A stretch of DNA of 12,173 nucleotides from CAG-390 sp045633005 (lineage in GTDB: Bacteria > Bacillota > Clostridia > Oscillospirales > CAG-272), in assembly GCA_045633005.1 (NCBI GenBank), contig JAZQXT010000053.1:1-12173 (forward strand), in the 5' to 3' direction. This document shows, piece after piece, positions 1 to 6,640 of this stretch (the first letter of the stretch is position 1; each line of letters begins with the position of its first letter). A model generated the notes under the pieces. That model was not told the origin of the DNA. It did not search any database and worked only from the letters and a program-made list of their open reading frames with translations. The translations under genes were made by a program, and so were the position numbers.

Positions 1-25
1 TCGGAAAAGGTTATTCCCGACAGTA

Positions 26-191
26 ATGAATTGACGGCAAGCCGTCATGAATTGAAGCCTTACGGCTTCATGATTTGAAATCTTACGATTTCATGAATTG
101 AATTGCCCGTTTTTATAATGCCGAAGGCAATTCATGCACCGCAGGTGCAATTCATGGCGTTAGCCAATTCGTGCCCGTAAGGGCAATTCAT
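26..191. repeat. Array of short palindromes with an inverting 8-bp spacer
   Basis: Eight short elements alternate with a near-constant spacer. The left half uses ATGAATTG (26-33, 47-54, 93-100; variant ATGATTTG 70-77) around hairpins GACGGC-AA-GCCGTC (33-46), GAAGCC-TTAC-GGCTTC (54-69) and GAAATC-TTAC-GATTTC (77-92). The right half uses the reverse complement CAATTCAT (128-135, 148-155, 184-191; variant CAATTCGT 165-172) around TGCC-GAA-GGCA (119-129), GCACC-GCA-GGTGC (136-148), TGGC-GTTA-GCCA (155-166) and TGCCC-GTAA-GGGCA (172-185). The loops flip with the spacer (TTAC on the left, GTAA-like on the right), so the array reverses orientation near 101-119. Stem sequences differ completely between units while pairing is kept, which suggests selection on structure or a stem-copying mechanism. 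No ORF crosses it. Function unknown. Confidence 0.8.
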
Positions 192-192
192 T

Positions 193-244
193 ATGGGCAC
201 GCATCGACAACTTTAGGAAAATCTTCGTTATCGCGCGTGCCCAT
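193..244. repeat. 10-bp perfect inverted repeat
   Basis: ATGGGCACGC (193-202) is perfectly complementary to GCGTGCCCAT (235-244), with 32 bases between. The left arm shares GGGCA with the last small hairpin of the neighbouring array (TGCCC/GGGCA, 172-185), so two alternative foldings are possible. No T-tract follows, so it is not a classical terminator. It lies just upstream of the ABC transporter promoter and could be the edge of the palindrome array or a binding site. Confidence 0.6.
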
Positions 245-257
245 TAACGTCCGTGCC

Positions 258-286
258 TTGATTTGTTCATATTTTAGTGCTATAAT
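258..286 (+). promoter_or_regulatory. Sigma-A promoter for the ABC transporter operon
   Basis: TTGATT (258-263), a 17-bp spacer and TATAAT (281-286) form a near-consensus promoter, strengthened by an extended -10 TG at 278-279. Transcription would start near 293, giving a leader of about 25 nt. AGAAAGG (301-307) is the likely ribosome binding site, 11 nt before the ATG at 319, which is slightly long spacing. Confidence 0.8.
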
Positions 287-318
287 TTAGAAAAAAGCCG
301 AGAAAGGATGGCGCTGAT

Positions 319-2628
319 ATGTCTTTGATAACCTTAAAGGACGTTGGTAAAATATACGTCTCCGAGGGTAACGTATCCGTTGGTATAAGGGGTGTAAATC
401 TCTCGTTTGACAAGGGCGAGTTCGTTGCCGTAACGGGTAAATCGGGCTCGGGTAAATCCACGCTTCTTAACGTTATATCGGGTATGGATTCGTACGAGGA
501 GGGCGAGCTTTTTATAGAGGGACAGCCCACGTCGCATTATCTGCAACCCGAATGGGAGGCGTACAGGGAAAAGTACGTGTCCTTCATTTTTCAGGATTAT
601 AATATTATTGAAAGCTTTACCGTGCTTCAGAACGTCGAGCTTGCGCTTATGCACATCGACGATAAAAGGGAGCGCCGCCGCCGTGCGCTTGACCTGATAG
701 GTCGCGTGGGGCTAACGTCCCAGCTTCGCCAAAAGGGAAGTAAGCTGTCGGGCGGACAAAAGCAAAGAACCGTTATCGCGCGCGCTCTTGCCAAGGATAG
801 CCCCATTATCCTTGCCGACGAGCCTACGGGCAACCTTGACAGCGTTTCCTCGCGCGAGATAATCGAGCTTTTGCACGAGGTATCGCGCGACAAGCTCCTT
901 ATCGTCGTTACGCATAATTTCGAGCAGGTCGAGCATCACGCCACGCGCCACGTCCGCATATTCGACGGCGCGGTCGAGTCCGACCACGTGCTTCGCCCTG
1001 CCGCCGTGCCGCCCGAGCGCACGGACGCCGTCCCCGAAAAGAAGGAAAGCAAAAAGAAGTCCGAAAGGGCAAGGAGAAGGAAAAACAGAAGAAACGGCAT
1101 AACTCTCGGTCGCAGTATATTCACGTCAAAGCCGAAGCTTTCGCTATTTCTTTGCCTTCTTATGATAGTCGGCACGCTCGGCGTATTCTCCGTCACGTCC
1201 ATGTGCGGCGGAGCGGCGGCGTTGTTTACGCCTTACCATATGTTCGAGCATATCGACGGGCGTCTCGTCGTTGCCAAGCAGAGCGGCGGCGTGCTTACAG
1301 ACGAGGAGATAAAGGCGATAAGCGGCAAATACGGCGCAAAGGACAGTATGCGCTTTGACATACTGCTTGACGCGGGCAATACGGATGGAATTTCCCTTCC
1401 TCCGATGGAATCGACCTCTAACAGACCCAAGTATTTGAAGGCAACGTACACCTACGGCAAGTATTACGGCGACGGCATAGTCGGGCGTTATCCCGAGGCG
1501 GCGGACGAGGTGTTTCTCTATCTGCCCGTATATCTCCAGCCCATAGTTGGCAAGGATTCCTTGAAGGTGCAGGGCGTTTTTGCCGCTTCGATGAGCCTTA
1601 AGCTCGTCGGAGTTAAGTATTATTACGACAACAACCTTACCGCCGAGTGCCTTTTCACCGACGAGGGCTTCCGCGTGGCTACGGCTATGCACTATCTGGC
1701 AAGTCTGCAAAACGGTAGGAACAATAGCATCTACGCTACGGTAAAGGCGGGCGGCTTTGAGCAAAGAGTCGAGCTTAAAAATCTAATTCCGTCCTTTGAT
1801 ATGCCATCTGATAAGGTGTACGTCAGCTCAAGGGATTACGTTAATACCGTAAACAACCTTAAGGGCTACGGCAAGGTCAGCACAAGCGTAAGCTTTGAGG
1901 CAAGGTACGAAAGATATAATTATTATTCGGGTATGGACGGCTCGGAGATAAAGACCTTCGGGCGCACGTTTACCGAGGCGGAGCTTACGAATATAGCCCC
2001 CACGTTTACGGACTATTTCGGATATGATACGCAATCCGCGCTTATTATAAGCGACGAGCTTCTTTGCGAGATAGCGGAGAGCGTGCTTCGTGAGTCCTAC
2101 AAGCAGGTGTCGTTCTTCTTTGAGGATGATGCGGCGGCTCGCGCGGCAGTCGGCGGACTGCGCGACGAGGGCTATATCGCCGTCGTGTCCGACACCACCT
2201 ACGAGCCTGATGCAATTCTGGCGTTGGTCAGCGTTGCGGGTGGCTTTATGATGGCGTTTATGTGGGTAATTACGGTAGTTTTCCTCGCGTTCTTCATCAA
2301 CCTCTGCACGGGTCGCACGCTCGGCGCGTTCAAGGGCGATATGGCTATTATGCGCTCGATGGGAATTCAGGTAAAGGTCATCCGCATTGCTATGTACGTC
2401 AGAATGCTCCTTTCGCTCATTCCCGCGTTTATTATGGTGGCGGCGATGGCAGTGCTCATCTTTACAACGCCTAAATTCAACGAATATTTCACCTATCTCT
2501 ACGCTTGGCAGTACGCGCTCATCTTCCTCGGAATGATAATCATTACCGTGCGCGTTACGCATAAGCAGATACGAAAGCTCTTTGGCGAGAGCGTTAAAAA
2601 GGCTCTGAAGGGAGGTGCGGCAGAATGA
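319..2628 (+). CDS. ABC transporter ATPase-permease fusion (MacB/FtsX type), subunit 1
   Basis: 769 aa. The N-terminal ATPase carries Walker A GKSGSGKS (40-47), Q-loop Q92, signature LSGGQ (143-147), Walker B IILADE (163-168), D-loop GNLD (171-174) and H-loop H199, all intact. A Lys/Arg-rich linker (about 241-258) leads to membrane segment 1 (about 274-294), an extracellular domain of about 335 residues, and three C-terminal membrane segments (about 633-660, 697-717, 730-747). The cytosolic loop contains AIMRSMGIQ, resembling the conserved FtsX-family loop. This is the 1 + large domain + 3 topology of MacB-like, mechanotransmission-type ABC proteins, which usually move peptides, lipids or antimicrobials rather than small ions. 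The stop overlaps the next gene's ATG (ATGA, 2625-2628), so the two are translationally coupled and probably form a heterodimer. Direction of transport and substrate cannot be read from the sequence. Confidence 0.93.
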   Translation: MSLITLKDVGKIYVSEGNVSVGIRGVNLSFDKGEFVAVTGKSGSGKSTLLNVISGMDSYEEGELFIEGQPTSHYLQPEWEAYREKYVSFIFQDYNIIESFTVLQNVELALMHIDDKRERRRRALDLIGRVGLTSQLRQKGSKLSGGQKQRTVIARALAKDSPIILADEPTGNLDSVSSREIIELLHEVSRDKLLIVVTHNFEQVEHHATRHVRIFDGAVESDHVLRPAAVPPERTDAVPEKKESKKKSERARRRKNRRNGITLGRSIFTSKPKLSLFLCLLMIVGTLGVFSVTSMCGGAAALFTPYHMFEHIDGRLVVAKQSGGVLTDEEIKAISGKYGAKDSMRFDILLDAGNTDGISLPPMESTSNRPKYLKATYTYGKYYGDGIVGRYPEAADEVFLYLPVYLQPIVGKDSLKVQGVFAASMSLKLVGVKYYYDNNLTAECLFTDEGFRVATAMHYLASLQNGRNNSIYATVKAGGFEQRVELKNLIPSFDMPSDKVYVSSRDYVNTVNNLKGYGKVSTSVSFEARYERYNYYSGMDGSEIKTFGRTFTEAELTNIAPTFTDYFGYDTQSALIISDELLCEIAESVLRESYKQVSFFFEDDAAARAAVGGLRDEGYIAVVSDTTYEPDAILALVSVAGGFMMAFMWVITVVFLAFFINLCTGRTLGAFKGDMAIMRSMGIQVKVIRIAMYVRMLLSLIPAFIMVAAMAVLIFTTPKFNEYFTYLYAWQYALIFLGMIIITVRVTHKQIRKLFGESVKKALKGGAAE

Positions 2629-5579
2629 TAAGCATTAAAAATCTGCATAAGTATTTTAATAAAGGCAGACCGAATGAAAATCACATCATAAACGACGTAA
2701 GCCTTGAGCTTCCCGACAAGGGTATGGTCGCCATTTTCGGTAAAAGCGGATGCGGTAAGACTACGCTTCTCAACGTTATCGGTGGTCTTGACGGCTTTGC
2801 CGCAGGCTCGCTCACCATCGACGGCAATAGCATCAAGAAAAACACCGACGACGTAAGAAACGCCTATATCGGCTATATTTTCCAAAATTACAACCTGAAT
2901 AAGCAGGAAAGCTGCTTTGAAAACGTTGCCGCCGCGCTTCGCCTTTGCGGTATGACCGATGCCGAGGAGATAGAGGCAAGGGTCGAGGCGGCGCTTGCTA
3001 ACGTTGGTCTTTCAAAATACCTTTTGCGTACTCCCGATACGATGTCGGGCGGTCAACAGCAAAGGGTCGCTATTGCGCGTGCCATCGTTAAAAATCCGCG
3101 CATAATCCTTGCCGACGAGCCTACGGGAAATCTTGATGAGGCGAATACCGTTATGATAATGGACCTTCTCAAAGCCATAGCGAAGGACCATCTCGTGCTT
3201 CTCGTTACGCACGAGGCAAATCTCGTTGACTACTACTGCGACACCGTTATCGAGGTTTCGGACGGACGCGTGGTTAACGTAAGGAATAATTCGGCGGCAA
3301 ACGGCTTTTCGGCGCGCGACAAGAACGACATCTATCTTGGCGAGCTTGAGCGCACCGAGTTAAAGAGCGAAAACGCCATGGTGGAGTTCTACGGCGACAC
3401 GCCCGAAACGCCCGTAAGGCTTAAGATAATCAACAGCGGCGGCAAGCTCTACGTTCAGATAGGCACGCAAAGGGTGCATATCATCGACGAGTCGAGCGAG
3501 GTCAAGCTTCGCGAGGGCGTTTATGAGGAAAGGGCAAATCAGCACGCGGTGGACAGCATTGATATGTCAATACTCACTCCCGTAAACGGAAAACGCTTCG
3601 GCAGGCTGTTTAATCTTCCCTCGTCGATAAAGAGCGGATTTGTTGCCAATTTCAAGGGGCGCAAAAAGGGCAAAAAGCTCCTTACCGCTTGTATGTGTCT
3701 GTTTGCGGCGGTAATCGTGTTTATGGGGGCGATATTCGGAACGGCTATTGACGATATCATCAACGTTCAAAACGCCTACAACCATAACGTTTTCTACGTT
3801 TATACGCCGGGTGCCGAGGTTTCGGAAAAGCTAAGCTCCGCGCTCGGAGCGGCTGACAGCGCGATAGATTATGCGTACCTCACGTACGGCAGACCTTCGG
3901 GCGACGGGAAGATCGCCTTCCGCGCGGGTAGTTTTGAAACGTTTTCCGACAAGCTTTCGGAAACGGGTATAGAGACGAATGCCGTTTTGCTCGGATTTTC
4001 TCTTGCACAGGACAAAAAGCTCCTCGCGGGCAAGAAGGACGGACTTTCCGAGAGCGAGGTCCTCATCTCCCGCAAGGTTGCCGAGGCTATGATCGATGGC
4101 TCAACGCTTGGATATATTAAGGAGATCGGCGACCTTATCGGTCTTGTTTCGATAAACCACATAGGCGGCGCACCCGCGCGCATAGCGGGCGTGGTCGATT
4201 CCGACGAAACTGCCGTGTACGCCAACGAGCTTGCACTTGCAAGGAGCATCGGCAACAACGCGTATTTCTTCTTGGATTCCGATTACGGTATGGAGGTCAA
4301 AAAGGGTGAGACGGTGCTCGTTATCAAAAACGAAAGAGCAGAAGTTGAGTACCCCAAGGTTGGCGAGAGCATAAAGATAAACGGCGTGGAGCTAAAGGTC
4401 AGCGCGATAAAGCGCGCAATTCACGATTACAGCGCTTGGCTTGAGGAAAACGGTATCGAAAAGCTTGACGAATACGAATATTTTGAGAATATCGTAAAGA
4501 CGGAAAATCCAAGCCTTGCCGAAAATAAGGATGAATTCTACCGCGAGGTAGACCGCACTCGCGAGGAGCGTTACTACGAGTTTTACGATTATTACTACGA
4601 TAAATGCGACGAGTTTTTGCGTGAGCTTTATATGTTTTCTTCCGAGGACTTAAACCTTTGGCTTTATAACGATAAGGGTATTGACGAGGTTAAGTTTTTC
4701 TATCTTCCCGAGGATTATTATAAGGCTTGGCAGTACAAGGCACTGAACGGAAGATATCCTTCGGTAAAGGAGCTGGAGAGCGTGTACGACAGCTTCAGGG
4801 GCTTGGAGGAGCTTCAACATTCGCTTGATAACTACTATTATGAGTTCAAGTGGGACGGACGCGGATATATAAATAGCTCCGCGTATCTCGTCAGCCAAGA
4901 GGATTTTATCACCGCCGCGAAGCAACTTGGCGAAACGCATCCCTCGGCAAAGGATCAGGGCTTCGTTATGGGCTACGTTCCCGAAAAGGGCGGCGAGGTC
5001 TACTCCGACGACTTCGTATATTACGGCAGCGTTGCCTATACGGTAGTTCACTCCACCGACCCCGAAAGCACGAAGGCGTGGCTTGAAAAGGAGTTTGCAA
5101 GCCTTAGCGCGCCCAAGGGCTACAACACTATATTGAGCCCCGACGCGATTTTCGACGGTATTATTGAGCAGTCTCTTGCCGAAATAGTGAGCAGTCTTAT
5201 TGCGATGGCGGTGGTGCTCGTGCTGATGTGCGTTTGTATGTACTTTATTATGCGCTCGTCGCTGATGAATCGCATAAAGGAGGTCGGCGTTTACCGCGCC
5301 ATCGGCGTGTCGAAGAAAAATCTTGCCTTCAAGTTCTTCGTCGAGGCAATAGTTCTGTGTGCGCTCACCGTTTTCGTGGGATATCTGGCTACAAGTGTGT
5401 TCTTGTATATGGCAATGGGGCTTTCCTCGCTCGTCGAGGGCTTGTTCTTCTACCCCTTGTGGTACGCTGGCGCGATACTTGCCGTGATAGCGGCTATCAG
5501 CCTCTTGTTCGGCACTTTGCCCATACTCTCGCTCCTTAAGAAAACACCGAGCGAGATTTTAGCAAAATACGATATCTGA
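2625..5579 (+). CDS. ABC transporter ATPase-permease fusion (MacB/FtsX type), subunit 2
   Basis: 984 aa, starting at the ATG that overlaps the previous stop; a strong ribosome binding site (AAGGGAGGTG, 2608-2617) lies inside the upstream gene. ATPase motifs: Walker A GKSGCGKT (39-46), Q87, signature MSGGQ (140-144, Met for the usual Leu), Walker B IILADE (160-165), D-loop GNLD (168-171), H196. All catalytic residues are kept, so both partners should hydrolyse ATP. A cytosolic spacer (about 220-345) precedes membrane segment 1 (about 351-373). A very large extracellular region (about 375-850) includes a Tyr/Asp/Glu-rich stretch (about 598-755). Three membrane segments follow (about 853-877, 906-930, 946-968), with the FtsX-type loop NRIKEVGVYRAIGVSKKNL and C-terminal PSEILAKYDI. 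It is longer than its partner almost entirely through the extracellular insert. Two fused half-transporters in one operon fit a heterodimer. Substrate unknown. Confidence 0.93.
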   Translation: MISIKNLHKYFNKGRPNENHIINDVSLELPDKGMVAIFGKSGCGKTTLLNVIGGLDGFAAGSLTIDGNSIKKNTDDVRNAYIGYIFQNYNLNKQESCFENVAAALRLCGMTDAEEIEARVEAALANVGLSKYLLRTPDTMSGGQQQRVAIARAIVKNPRIILADEPTGNLDEANTVMIMDLLKAIAKDHLVLLVTHEANLVDYYCDTVIEVSDGRVVNVRNNSAANGFSARDKNDIYLGELERTELKSENAMVEFYGDTPETPVRLKIINSGGKLYVQIGTQRVHIIDESSEVKLREGVYEERANQHAVDSIDMSILTPVNGKRFGRLFNLPSSIKSGFVANFKGRKKGKKLLTACMCLFAAVIVFMGAIFGTAIDDIINVQNAYNHNVFYVYTPGAEVSEKLSSALGAADSAIDYAYLTYGRPSGDGKIAFRAGSFETFSDKLSETGIETNAVLLGFSLAQDKKLLAGKKDGLSESEVLISRKVAEAMIDGSTLGYIKEIGDLIGLVSINHIGGAPARIAGVVDSDETAVYANELALARSIGNNAYFFLDSDYGMEVKKGETVLVIKNERAEVEYPKVGESIKINGVELKVSAIKRAIHDYSAWLEENGIEKLDEYEYFENIVKTENPSLAENKDEFYREVDRTREERYYEFYDYYYDKCDEFLRELYMFSSEDLNLWLYNDKGIDEVKFFYLPEDYYKAWQYKALNGRYPSVKELESVYDSFRGLEELQHSLDNYYYEFKWDGRGYINSSAYLVSQEDFITAAKQLGETHPSAKDQGFVMGYVPEKGGEVYSDDFVYYGSVAYTVVHSTDPESTKAWLEKEFASLSAPKGYNTILSPDAIFDGIIEQSLAEIVSSLIAMAVVLVLMCVCMYFIMRSSLMNRIKEVGVYRAIGVSKKNLAFKFFVEAIVLCALTVFVGYLATSVFLYMAMGLSSLVEGLFFYPLWYAGAILAVIAAISLLFGTLPILSLLKKTPSEILAKYDI

Positions 5580-5593
5580 CGCGCTTTAGCGTC

Positions 5594-5625
5594 AAAAAGG
5601 CACTTGCGTAAGCAAGTGCCTTTTT
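5594..5625. terminator. Bidirectional intrinsic terminator
   Basis: AAAAAGGCACTTGC (5594-5607), loop GTAA, and GCAAGTGCCTTTTT (5612-5625) form a perfect 14-bp stem with A/T tracts on both sides. It can end both the ABC operon (plus) and the convergent membrane-protein gene (minus). A smaller hairpin TGACGC/GCGTCA (5577-5582/5589-5594) overlaps the ABC stop codon. The GTAA loop is also used in the palindrome array at 172-185. Confidence 0.9.
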
Positions 5626-5662
5626 AACATAGAAAAGCATAAATGGATTTTTATGTGGCGAA

Positions 5663-6238
5663 TTAATGACAAATTTTACACTCAGCATATCCTTGATTTT
5701 TGGCATCTTCAAGTGGAATTTGTCTTGGCGAAATCATATTACAACAAGTTGGCTTTGAATGATATTTAGTACCAGTTGAGGGCACCCATACCATTTCAAT
5801 ATATTCGTCATTAGAAGTTGTGTTATTTGGTTTTGATGTAGTGTTAGATGTTGAACTGTCGGGCTTTGAGGAATTGTCGTTTTTGCCTTTGGTAGTATCA
5901 GGCATATCATTTGCTGATGTCTGCGTTGTGCCGTTTGAAGGCGAATTGGCTGATTCGGGAGGGGGCGCAGTTATTACACCAACGAAAAATAATACGATGG
6001 ATAATATAATTGCAATATTAGTTTTGATATTTTGATTTTGGAAAAAGGAATCCATAAAGGAAAACGGAAACATTAGAAAAGCGGCGCAAAGTAAAAAAAT
6101 GCTTGAATAATGGACGCCGTTTACCAACGCAAAGGCGGCAAAAAATCCGCCCGCGATCCAGCGCGCGATCTTATATCCATTGTTGGGGGATTGGTTTTTA
6201 GGGGGATTGTTTTGTGAGTTGTTAATTTGCGGTGTCAT
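5663..6238 (-). CDS. Membrane protein with C-terminal Cys/His (Ada-like) module
   Basis: 191 aa. A polar Asn/Gln/Pro-rich N-terminus (1-20) is followed by hydrophobic segments at about 23-40, 43-62 and 73-92, a low-complexity Ser/Thr/Asn/Pro linker (about 93-143), and a compact C-terminal module containing VPSTGTKYHSKPTCC and GYAECKICH. The module's potential metal ligands are H160, C165, C166, C187, C190 and H191. The pattern TGxKYHxxxxC...GYxxCxxC recurs at the C-termini of many secreted or membrane Bacillota proteins and resembles the small zinc-binding fold of Ada; metal binding is inferred. With three membrane segments the module probably faces outward. AAAGGAAAA lies about 14 nt upstream of the ATG (long spacing), and no better in-frame start exists. 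Upstream is the promoter/hairpin/terminator unit at 6352-6524. Function unknown. Confidence 0.8.
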   Translation of the reverse strand: MTPQINNSQNNPPKNQSPNNGYKIARWIAGGFFAAFALVNGVHYSSIFLLCAAFLMFPFSFMDSFFQNQNIKTNIAIILSIVLFFVGVITAPPPESANSPSNGTTQTSANDMPDTTKGKNDNSSKPDSSTSNTTSKPNNTTSNDEYIEMVWVPSTGTKYHSKPTCCNMISPRQIPLEDAKNQGYAECKICH

Positions 6239-6351
6239 AGTTGTACGATTTTCCTTTCTTTTGGTCTTGGTTTCGAGCTTGTTTTCTATTTATTACCATA
6301 TTACATAAGTGGTGAAATAGCCCTAAAAATAATAAATATATCTCCTTCAAT

Positions 6352-6381
6352 AAAAAAAGTGCGCCCCATTAAGAGACGCAC
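6352..6381 (-). terminator. Intrinsic terminator or attenuator, minus strand
   Basis: Read on the minus strand, GTGCGTCTC pairs with GGGCGCAC (9-bp stem including two G-U pairs, loop UUAAU) and is followed at once by seven T (6352-6358). It lies 113 nt upstream of the membrane-protein ATG (6238) and downstream of the long hairpin at 6403-6490, so it either ends a small RNA or attenuates that gene. Confidence 0.75.
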
Positions 6382-6491
6382 GAAAAACGACTCCCTCAAT
6401 GTTGCGACACATTTCCACTATAACAAGGGGAGAGAGTACATTTTTACCTATAGTACTCCCTTGATAGTGGAAATATTCAAATGTGTCGCAT
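6352..6491 (-). ncRNA. Candidate structured small RNA or attenuator leader
   Basis: The transcript begins near 6490 from a consensus promoter and ends at a T-tract near 6352, about 140 nt. It folds into one long hairpin. The closing stem is a perfect 12 bp (TGCGACACATTT at 6403-6414 with AAATGTGTCGCA at 6479-6490). An 8-nt one-sided bulge (6471-6478) follows, then CCACTAT/ATAGTGG (6415-6421/6464-6470), a 2-nt bulge, CAAGGG/CCCTTG (6424-6429/6458-6463), a 5-nt bulge, AGTAC/GTACT (6435-6439/6453-6457) and a 13-nt apical loop. A short single-stranded linker leads to the terminator. No start codon with a ribosome binding site lies inside. It matches no RNA family I can name: it is too short and has the wrong bulge layout for 6S RNA. 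Because the membrane-protein gene follows on the same strand, a cis-acting leader is an equal possibility. Confidence 0.6.
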
Positions 6492-6495
6492 ACAT

Positions 6496-6524
6496 ATTAT
6501 ACCACAGTTTAGAGCCTTTGTCAA
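6496..6524 (-). promoter_or_regulatory. Consensus sigma-A promoter, minus strand
   Basis: On the minus strand TTGACA (6524-6519), a 17-bp spacer and TATAAT (6501-6496) match the sigma-A consensus exactly, with an extended -10 TGG. The predicted start is near 6489-6491, at the first base of the 12-bp closing stem of the long hairpin. It is the strongest promoter in the window by eye. Confidence 0.85.
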
Positions 6525-6594
6525 TTGCAAAGAAACACATAATTTAATTTGATGTTTGACATAAAACTTGTCCGTGGGCGGATTGCATATTCGG

Positions 6595-6624
6595 TTACCA
6601 AACGGCAAACACTAATCGTATAAT
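6595..6624 (+). promoter_or_regulatory. Possible promoter of the FAD/Rieske gene
   Basis: TATAAT (6619-6624) has TTACCA (6595-6600) 18 bp upstream. Transcription would start near 6631, leaving only about 10 nt before the ATG at 6641. A separate TTGACA at 6556-6561 has no suitable -10 and is probably unrelated. Confidence 0.45.
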
Positions 6625-6640
6625 GTTTGGGGGCAAAATT

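Noticed and set aside
26..191. CRISPR array
   Set aside because: The conserved part is only 8 bp, the variable parts are self-complementary and short, orientation flips midway, and no cas gene is present.
308..328. Six-codon upstream ORF overlapping the first ABC start
   Set aside because: Its ATG touches the ribosome binding site with no spacing, so initiation there is unlikely.
1144..1764. Minus-strand ORF of 206 codons (and the similar one at 1828-2562)
   Set aside because: Antisense shadow of the ABC transporter gene with its own implausible composition and no ribosome binding site.
6403..6490. 6S RNA
   Set aside because: A long bulged hairpin invites the comparison, but it is too short and the bubble is one-sided; no 6S consensus features could be identified.
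6227..6547. Plus-strand ORF of 106 codons
   Set aside because: It lies antisense over the promoter, hairpin and terminator unit, with no ribosome binding site and no domain.
6556..6561. TTGACA as the -35 of the Rieske gene promoter
   Set aside because: No -10-like hexamer lies 16-19 bp downstream.
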